In this document: piece after piece, positions 1 through 4,523 of the stretch
How positions within the stretch are numbered: the first letter of the stretch is position 1
Layout: every line of letters begins with the position of its first letter
Source of the DNA: an uncultured Lachnospiraceae bacterium
GTDB taxonomy: Bacteria > Bacillota_A > Clostridia > Lachnospirales > Lachnospiraceae
DNA length: 6,848 nt
Direction: 5' to 3'
Assembly: GCA_902766415.1 (NCBI GenBank)
Contig: CACXDR010000004.1
Location: 1 to 6,848, forward strand
Translations under genes and position numbers: made by a program
Notes under the pieces: model-generated
What the model was told of the DNA's origin: nothing
Databases searched by the model: none
The model's input: the letters and a program-made list of their open reading frames with translations, nothing else

Positions 1-1454
1 ACGGGGACCGCGAAGCCGGTCGGCATGCGCAGGTGTCCCGGGAACAGCCTGTCATAATCTGAAAGGAAATAGTAATCCGAATACCACTTCCTGTCCTTTA
101 AAAAGCCGTAGGCGTCGTCAAGCGGCTGGAGGCCGCCGTCGTACGAAGCGTCCAGGCCGGAGCTTTCAAAGACGGTCGGCACCTGCCCCGTTTCAAAGGC
201 CGTGCGGATCCTGTCCGCGTACTCAGCCTCCGGGACCGGCACGCAGACCACCTCGACCTCCGGGCAGCTCTCCCGGAAGCCCTCCACCAGGCGCTCCGGG
301 TCCGAGCCCTCGCGCGCGGGATACCAGAAGGTGATATGCGCAGGCTCCAGATGCAGGGCCGCGCGCCGCAGGAAAAACCGGAACAGGCTGAAGCCGCCGA
401 CCAGGAGGATGATGATCCCCGCGCCGCCGAGAAGGAAGAAACGGCGGTGCCGCCGGTGCCTAAGCTCCCCCTCCGCGTCGCGGACCGGACCCGCGCTGCG
501 GATCGCGGCGGCGAACTCGTCCACCGTCCGGTACCGGAGCTCCGGGTCTATGGCCATGGCACGCATGATCGCGTTGCTGACCCCCTTCGGGATCTCCGGG
601 TTTATGCTGTCCGGCGCGGGCAGCTCGTCCCTGATCACGCGGTTCACCGACTCGTCGGGCTTCCGCCCCGTGACGGCCTTATAGAACATGGCGCCCGCGG
701 CGTAGACGTCCGTCCACGGCCCCTGCACGCTTTTCGAACGGTACTGCTCCGGCGGCGTGTAGCCCGGCTTCAGGATGATGGACCTGGTCGTCTCCTTTTC
801 CGTATCCGAAAACCTGGCCGCGCCGAAATCGATCAGCTTGACCTGGCCGCTGTTCGTGATGAAGACGTTGTCGGGGCTCACGTCGCGGTGGATGATTCCG
901 TGGGCGTGGAGCTCCTTCAGCGCGTTCAGCACGGAAAGCGTGACCTCCTCCGCGGTCCCGTACGGGACGCCGCCCGGATTCGAGGCGATAAAATCGCGGA
1001 AAGAAACGCCGTCCAGGTACTCCATCACGATATACGCGGTCCCGTTTTCCTCAAAGAAATCGTAGACGTGGACGATATTCGGATGGGCGCTGAACAGCGC
1101 CATGCTGCGGGCCTCGGACAGGAACCTCGCCTTTCCGGCAAGGAACTCCTCCCCTCTCTGCCCCTTATACATAATGACCTTCGGATTGCCGGGAACGCGG
1201 TTCACGATCCCGTTCGCGCTCGGATAATACTCCTTGACCGCGCACACCTGCTGGAGGCGCGTGTCGAACGCGCGGTAGGTTATGCCGAAGCCGCCGACGC
1301 CCGCCGCGGTCCCGACCATATAGCGGCCCCCGCCGAGGACCGTTCCCGGATAAAGCTGGAACGGCTCCTCAGGCAGGCTTCCGCGGACATACCCGCAGTG
1401 CGGGCATATCTGATAGCTCCCGTCATACTCCTTCATGCAGTTCAGACACCGCAT
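1..1454 (-). CDS. Zinc-ribbon Ser/Thr receptor kinase with extracellular solute-binding-protein-like domain (3' end beyond window)
   Basis: The frame from the ATG at 1454 stays open for 484 codons and leaves the window without a stop, so the C-terminus is missing. Residues 3-20 form a zinc ribbon (C3, C6, C17, C20). The kinase domain spans about 45-320: glycine loop GVGGFGITY (52-60), ATP-binding K74 in AVKEYYP, helix-C E114, catalytic loop HRDVSPDN (189-196), DFG 209-211, PGYTPPEQY (230-238), and D249 in GPWTDVYA. An Arg/His-rich stretch (332-338) precedes one membrane segment at about 339-362, giving kinase-in, C-terminus-out topology. From 373 the sequence (ITFWYP, then EVVCVPVPEAEYADRI, FETGQVPTVFES, LQPLDD, MPTGFAVP) follows the N-lobe pattern of family-1 solute-binding proteins. 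An AAGGGGG ribosome site lies 6 bases before the start. Inferred role: a membrane sensor kinase whose ligand domain resembles an ABC-transporter binding protein. The catalytic-loop Lys of canonical Ser/Thr kinases is Ser193 here. The kinase call is near certain; the solute-binding call is strong but rests on a partial domain. Confidence 0.93.
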   Translation of the reverse strand, partial: MRCLNCMKEYDGSYQICPHCGYVRGSLPEEPFQLYPGTVLGGGRYMVGTAAGVGGFGITYRAFDTRLQQVCAVKEYYPSANGIVNRVPGNPKVIMYKGQRGEEFLAGKARFLSEARSMALFSAHPNIVHVYDFFEENGTAYIVMEYLDGVSFRDFIASNPGGVPYGTAEEVTLSVLNALKELHAHGIIHRDVSPDNVFITNSGQVKLIDFGAARFSDTEKETTRSIILKPGYTPPEQYRSKSVQGPWTDVYAAGAMFYKAVTGRKPDESVNRVIRDELPAPDSINPEIPKGVSNAIMRAMAIDPELRYRTVDEFAAAIRSAGPVRDAEGELRHRRHRRFFLLGGAGIIILLVGGFSLFRFFLRRAALHLEPAHITFWYPAREGSDPERLVEGFRESCPEVEVVCVPVPEAEYADRIRTAFETGQVPTVFESSGLDASYDGGLQPLDDAYGFLKDRKWYSDYYFLSDYDRLFPGHLRMPTGFAVP

Positions 1455-1460
1455 GCGTTT

Positions 1461-1467
1461 CCCCCTT
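1461..1467 (-). promoter_or_regulatory. Ribosome binding site of the solute-binding-domain kinase
   Basis: AAGGGGG on the minus strand lies 6 bases upstream of the ATG at 1454. It supports that start, which also places the first zinc-ribbon cysteine at residue 3, exactly as in the protein encoded at 2943-1528. Confidence 0.6.
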
Positions 1468-1478
1468 AAGCCCCCTGT

Positions 1479-1512
1479 CCCCGCCGGAGCTCCCTGAGCC
1501 CTCCGGCAGGGG
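1479..1512 (-). other. GC-rich intercistronic stem-loop
   Basis: On the minus strand CCCCTGCCGGAG (1512-1501) can pair with CTCCGGCGGGG (1489-1479), with one bulged T and an 11-base loop. The structure sits between the stop of the DUF4234-like gene and the ribosome site of the kinase gene. No T-run follows it, so it does not look like a normal intrinsic terminator. It could be an mRNA-stabilising or processing element, a weak terminator, or chance in GC-rich DNA. Confidence 0.4.
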
Positions 1513-1527
1513 CATGATCCTTGTAGT

Positions 1528-2943
1528 TCAGTTCTTGTTGTACTGCTTGCAGAGCTCGTTCATGTTTCTGAGCACCATGTAGGTCGCGTAGAAGTAGCCT
1601 ACGCCGCAGCTCATCGCGCCGACCAGCGTCCAGACAAGATACGACGTACCGTTCTCGGTGAAGCGGAGACCGTAGCGCGGCGCGTTCTCCTGCATGCGGT
1701 TGCACAGATTGTACCACCAGAAATATGCGTAGAAGCCGCAGCTGATTAACGTGAAGCAGAAGTACTTGAGCAGGCCGGGCGTTTCCTTCCCGTCCCCCTC
1801 GCAGAGGATGTTGACGTCCTGCGCGAGCTTATAGATAAAGTAGAGATTGTAGAGGCTGCAGCTCAGAAGGTTCAGCACGATCAGCAGAAGGAGCGAACGG
1901 TCGGTCTTCAGCGGCCCGAGCCCGCCGTTGCCCGGAGGCAGGTTCAGCGGATCGGTATTTGCAGAGGCGTATGCCGGAGCAGCCTGCCGCTGCGCGCCGC
2001 CTGCGTTCGCCTGTCTCTGGCCGGCTGCCTGCGCCTTCGCGGCTGAAGCAGCGGAACGCTCCGCGGCGGAAGAGCTCACATCGTCCTTGAAGCCGTTCAG
2101 CGCGCCGCTGACGACGTCGCCCATGCTCTCACCGGCGACACCCTCCAGCACGCTCATCTTATTCACGGACATGATGATGTACATGCCGCCCACGGCGACA
2201 AGCAGGGCGATGACATCCCTGAGAAGCCATACCGCGCTCCCGTGCCAGCTGCCGGACACGATGTGGATGACCAGGTACCTTAAAAGATCGACGCAGAGAA
2301 GCACGCCGCAGACGATGACGAGCGTGATATAGAAGGACCTTGCCTTACTGTTCTTCCAGGAGGCGAACATGTAGAAAAGGACCCCCGCTGCGCCTGCCAG
2401 GCAGACAAGCCTTATCAGGGCCAGAAGGAAGAACAGGAGCCTTGAGACCACATGGCCGAAGCCGCGCGCGGAAAAAATGCTCCCGAGGTTTGAGAACACG
2501 CCGCCCAGGGACATCAGGGCAAAGATCGCGAAAACGATGCCCATGATGATCGCGAAGATCTTCACCGCGCCCGCGCCAGGCTGCGCTCCCTCGGCGCCAG
2601 GCTGCGCCTGCGGCGGTCTCTGCGCCGGCGGCGCCTGGGCCGCGCGTCCCTGATAGCCGCTTCCGGCGGTCCTCCTTTCCGCGCCCTGTCCCTGCGGGGC
2701 ACGGTTCTGTGCCTGCTGCGCCTGCTGTGCCTGCGAAGCGCTCTGCGCGGATGCGTTCCGGGCAGGCTGCCCCTGTGCCGGGCTGACCTTCGGTGCCGGT
2801 GCCGGAGCCGGGGCCGGCGCCGCGGCCTGCACCCGGGAACCGGGTCTCATCTTTTCAATTTCCTCCGGCGTAAAAACATGGCCGCATTTCCAGCAGTATC
2901 TCGGATCAGCTTCGATATTCGCGCCGCACTGGGTACAAAACAT
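1528..2943 (-). CDS. Zinc-ribbon polytopic membrane protein with DUF4234-like C-terminal domain
   Basis: This is a 471-residue protein of unknown biochemical function. The N-terminus is a zinc ribbon (C3, C6, C17, C20; FCTQCG then YCWKCG). Next comes a low-complexity Ala/Pro/Gln linker (about 38-125) with an Ala-Pro run at 42-51. Four hydrophobic segments follow at about 127-148, 165-193, 204-229 and 237-260. A second Ala/Gln-rich, probably cytosolic linker covers about 285-330. The C-terminal part has three more hydrophobic segments (about 350-372, 391-413, 434-458) with the LLSCSLYNLYFIYKL and ISCGFYAYFWWYNL pattern, which I match to the DUF4234 family from memory. A strong AAGGAGG site lies 8 bases before the ATG. 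The gene follows the DUF2752 gene after 30 bases and precedes the kinase gene by 73, which suggests co-transcription. Sharing its ribbon spacing with both kinases hints that it belongs to the same signalling assembly, perhaps as partner or substrate; that is inference. The zinc-ribbon and membrane calls are secure, the DUF name less so. Confidence 0.9.
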   Translation of the reverse strand: MFCTQCGANIEADPRYCWKCGHVFTPEEIEKMRPGSRVQAAAPAPAPAPAPKVSPAQGQPARNASAQSASQAQQAQQAQNRAPQGQGAERRTAGSGYQGRAAQAPPAQRPPQAQPGAEGAQPGAGAVKIFAIIMGIVFAIFALMSLGGVFSNLGSIFSARGFGHVVSRLLFFLLALIRLVCLAGAAGVLFYMFASWKNSKARSFYITLVIVCGVLLCVDLLRYLVIHIVSGSWHGSAVWLLRDVIALLVAVGGMYIIMSVNKMSVLEGVAGESMGDVVSGALNGFKDDVSSSAAERSAASAAKAQAAGQRQANAGGAQRQAAPAYASANTDPLNLPPGNGGLGPLKTDRSLLLLIVLNLLSCSLYNLYFIYKLAQDVNILCEGDGKETPGLLKYFCFTLISCGFYAYFWWYNLCNRMQENAPRYGLRFTENGTSYLVWTLVGAMSCGVGYFYATYMVLRNMNELCKQYNKN

Positions 2944-2951
2944 TCCTGTTT

Positions 2952-2958
2952 CCTCCTT
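2952..2958 (-). promoter_or_regulatory. Ribosome binding site of the zinc-ribbon DUF4234-like gene
   Basis: AAGGAGG on the minus strand lies 8 bases before the ATG at 2943. This is close to an ideal Shine-Dalgarno site and fixes the start of this gene. Confidence 0.8.
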
Positions 2959-2973
2959 AATATAGATCTTTCT

Positions 2974-3402
2974 TTATAACACGGGCCGGCCGTGAAGCAC
3001 CAGCTCCCTGAGCCGGAAAAGGATCCTGAAGACAAGGCCCTCCTCCGGCCGGAAATACACGATCCCGCTCTTTCCTCCCGCAAGCCGGAAAAGCCACACG
3101 CCAAGCATGAGGGCGATGCCGGCCCCGGAAAGCACCCTGAACAGCCGTTCCGGGATATGCCTTCTGGCAGGCACCAGGACAGCCGCGGCAAGCGGCATGA
3201 GAAACAGCGGGTGGACGGAAAACGCGCCCGCGGGGTCTCCCGCCAGCACCATGTGCCAGGCGCGGCTCATGCCGCAGCCCGCGCAGGAAAGCCCGAAAAA
3301 CAGCCGGAACGGACAGGTCGTGATGCCTGCCAGGTCGGCGAGGAGATAAAAGAGAAGGACTCCCGTCACTGCTGCGATCTCCGCAAAGCCTTTGCGTTTC
3401 AT
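2974..3402 (-). CDS. Small membrane protein, DUF2752-like
   Basis: This 142-residue membrane protein carries the cysteine signature I associate with DUF2752: C30-P-F-R, then C40-A-G-C43-G-M-S-R-A (40-48), followed by a GDPAGAF stretch and HPLFLMPL (64-71). Hydrophobic segments lie at about 8-26, 65-79 and 91-107, so two or three membrane passes are likely. The C-terminal 30 residues are basic and presumably cytosolic. Its molecular function is unknown; the conserved cysteines and arginine suggest a metal or structural site, but nothing in the sequence proves this. The start is supported by AGGAAGG (3414-3408), 5 bases before the ATG. The stop is 30 bases from the next gene, so the two are very likely co-transcribed. 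It lies just downstream of a terminator-like stem-loop and no clear promoter of its own is visible, so it may depend on read-through from the wall-repeat gene. Confidence 0.87.
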   Translation of the reverse strand: MKRKGFAEIAAVTGVLLFYLLADLAGITTCPFRLFFGLSCAGCGMSRAWHMVLAGDPAGAFSVHPLFLMPLAAAVLVPARRHIPERLFRVLSGAGIALMLGVWLFRLAGGKSGIVYFRPEEGLVFRILFRLRELVLHGRPVL

Positions 3403-3439
3403 ACCGTCCTTCCTGCCGTCCTCTCTCAGGCTGTCCCAT

Positions 3440-3480
3440 GAAGAAAAGGCAGGCGCAGTTCCCTGCCCTGCCCTTTCTTC
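3440..3480 (-). terminator. Intrinsic-terminator-like stem-loop after the wall-repeat protein gene
   Basis: Positions 3440-3453 and 3467-3480 form a 14-pair inverted repeat (one G-U in the minus-strand RNA) around a 13-base loop. In the minus-strand transcript the second arm reads CCTGCCTTTTCTTC, a G+C stem running into a pyrimidine/U-rich end. It begins 25 bases past the stop codon at 3506. It could end or attenuate transcription between the secreted protein gene and the three membrane-protein genes. The U-run is interrupted by C, so termination may be partial. Confidence 0.6.
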
Positions 3481-3505
3481 AGCTTATTCAGGATCCGTTC
3501 CCGGA

Positions 3506-4396
3506 TCAGTCTTCATCGTCATAGTAATCGTCGTAGCTGTAGTCGTAGTCCTCATCCACATCGTCGACTTCGTTCGACGGGACATAGAGGCCGGATTCCA
3601 CCTTGGAGATGTAGGTCGTGATCTCGCCTTCCGTGACCAGGTCCTTAAGGCTGGATTTCACGAAGCTTTCCCACTGGCTCTTCTTCGCCGTGCGCCTGGA
3701 GGCGTTGCTGGTCTGCATGGACTTCTTGTACTTCACGTAGTACTCGTCCATGATCTCGACTGCCCTCTCCGCGACGACGGACTCATCGAATTCCTTCTGG
3801 AGCTGCTGCTCGTAGCCCTCCTTATAGAGGTTCCAGGTATCGCTGAAGCCCGTGTTCTTCGTGGTCGTCGTCTGGTAGTACATGACGCCGTCGTCCATGA
3901 ACTTGTACTTCTTGCCCTCGCCGGCATTCAGCTCCGTGTTCCTGTAGATCGCGCCGGTGTTGTCGGTGCAGTAGGCGTACTGGTCTTCTCCGGAATACAG
4001 GAAGAAGATCCCCATGTCCATGGCGCCGCTGTCCTTGAAGTGATAGCGCTTGCCGCCCTCGTCGAACCAGCCCACCTTGATGTTTCCGCCGTTGGCGGGA
4101 TCAAGATAATACCACTGGCCGGCATCCTGCTTCCAGCCGAACGCCTGCACGCCCGACGGCTCGAAGAACTTCCAGCCGTAGTTCACGTACTGCCATCCGG
4201 TCTTCATGTATCCGTCGGCGCCGAAGCAGTAGTTCGCACCGTCGACCTCCTTGACGCCGTTCATGAGATATGAACCGTCGTCGTTCTGGTACCAGTAGCC
4301 GCCGGCGTCGTTCTTCCAGGTCCCTGCCCAGACCGTGGAAACACACAGCGCGGAGACCGCCGCAGCCGCGGCAAGAGTTTTCATGATCTTTCTCAT
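3506..4396 (-). CDS. Secreted cell-wall-binding-repeat protein with acidic Asp/Tyr-rich C-terminus
   Basis: This 296-residue exported protein has a typical signal peptide (basic MRKIMK, hydrophobic Ala-rich core, likely cleavage after A24 in VWA-G). Residues about 25-180 contain degenerate aromatic/glycine repeats of the choline- or glucan-binding type: GTWKNDAGGYWYQND, GYMKTGWQYVNYGWKFFE, AFGWKQDAGQWYYLD, IKVGWFDEGGKRYHF, KKYKFMDDGVMYY. These repeats in known proteins hold secreted proteins to teichoic acid choline or polysaccharide. Residues about 185-275 are predicted helical, charged and of no family I recognise. The last 21 residues hold 10 Asp, 3 Glu and 5 Tyr. AAAAGGAGG ends 8 bases before the ATG, which fixes the start. 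The gene has its own AT-rich upstream region with a tandem repeat and is followed by a terminator-like hairpin, so it may be regulated apart from its neighbours. Ligand and enzymatic activity cannot be assigned; no hydrolase motif is visible. Confidence 0.9.
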   Translation of the reverse strand: MRKIMKTLAAAAAVSALCVSTVWAGTWKNDAGGYWYQNDDGSYLMNGVKEVDGANYCFGADGYMKTGWQYVNYGWKFFEPSGVQAFGWKQDAGQWYYLDPANGGNIKVGWFDEGGKRYHFKDSGAMDMGIFFLYSGEDQYAYCTDNTGAIYRNTELNAGEGKKYKFMDDGVMYYQTTTTKNTGFSDTWNLYKEGYEQQLQKEFDESVVAERAVEIMDEYYVKYKKSMQTSNASRRTAKKSQWESFVKSSLKDLVTEGEITTYISKVESGLYVPSNEVDDVDEDYDYSYDDYYDDED

Positions 4397-4404
4397 AAGA
4401 GTGT

Positions 4405-4413
4405 CCTCCTTTT
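4405..4413 (-). promoter_or_regulatory. Ribosome binding site of the wall-repeat protein gene
   Basis: AAAAGGAGG on the minus strand ends 8 bases before the ATG at 4396. It overlaps the end of the gene-proximal copy of the 31-bp tandem repeat, so the duplication reaches into the translation-initiation region. Confidence 0.8.
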
Positions 4414-4468
4414 CGTGCCTTTGCTGATTCCATTATAGTCCTATTCATGCCTTGCTGATTCTATTATA
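4407..4468 (-). repeat. Tandem direct repeat, about 31 bp, two copies, in the promoter region
   Basis: Copy 1 (4437-4407) and copy 2 (4468-4439) are separated by one base. Read on the minus strand they align at 27 of 31 positions (three substitutions and one single-base gap). Each begins TATAAT, then (A/G)GAATCAGCAA, then a GGCA(C/T)GAA(A/T)AGGA end. The centre-to-centre period of about 31 bp equals nearly three helical turns, so both copies present the same DNA face. Confidence 0.85.
4432..4468 (-). promoter_or_regulatory. Two candidate -10 elements (TATAAT) upstream of the wall-repeat gene
   Basis: Perfect TATAAT hexamers occur on the minus strand at 4437-4432 and 4468-4463, one per copy of the tandem repeat, in a conspicuously AT-rich gap within GC-rich DNA. 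They lie 35 and 66 bases before the start codon. I see no good TTGACA-like -35 element 16-18 bases upstream of either, and no TGn extension. If these are promoters they may need an activator or use a weak -35. Confidence 0.45.
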
Positions 4469-4523
4469 TTCTGAAAAGGACTTGCATTTATTTTACGTTT
4501 TTAAATATTCCCTGTCTTAATTC

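Noticed and set aside
1..1454. Second kinase as a broken gene because no complete reading frame was evident
   Set aside because: The frame is intact to the window edge and all kinase motifs are present; only the window boundary cuts it.
336..1469. 377-residue open frame on the plus strand
   Set aside because: It is antisense to the second kinase, whose motifs are unmistakable; the composition is Arg/Asp/Val-rich noise.
2847..3439. Two other minus-strand frames and one plus-strand frame over the DUF2752 gene
   Set aside because: They have no ribosome site or family motif, whereas the frame 3402-2974 has the Cys signature, membrane segments and correct spacing to both neighbours.
3392..4273. 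293-residue plus-strand frame with a Val/Ile-rich stretch that mimics a membrane segment
   Set aside because: The hydrophobic run is just the complement of the Asp/Tyr codons of the wall-repeat protein; the minus-strand gene has a signal peptide and an ideal ribosome site.
4397..4523. Terminator after the PASTA kinase
   Set aside because: Only a weak AT palindrome (CTTAA-TTC-TTAAG) near the stop is visible; no G+C stem followed by a T-run was found.
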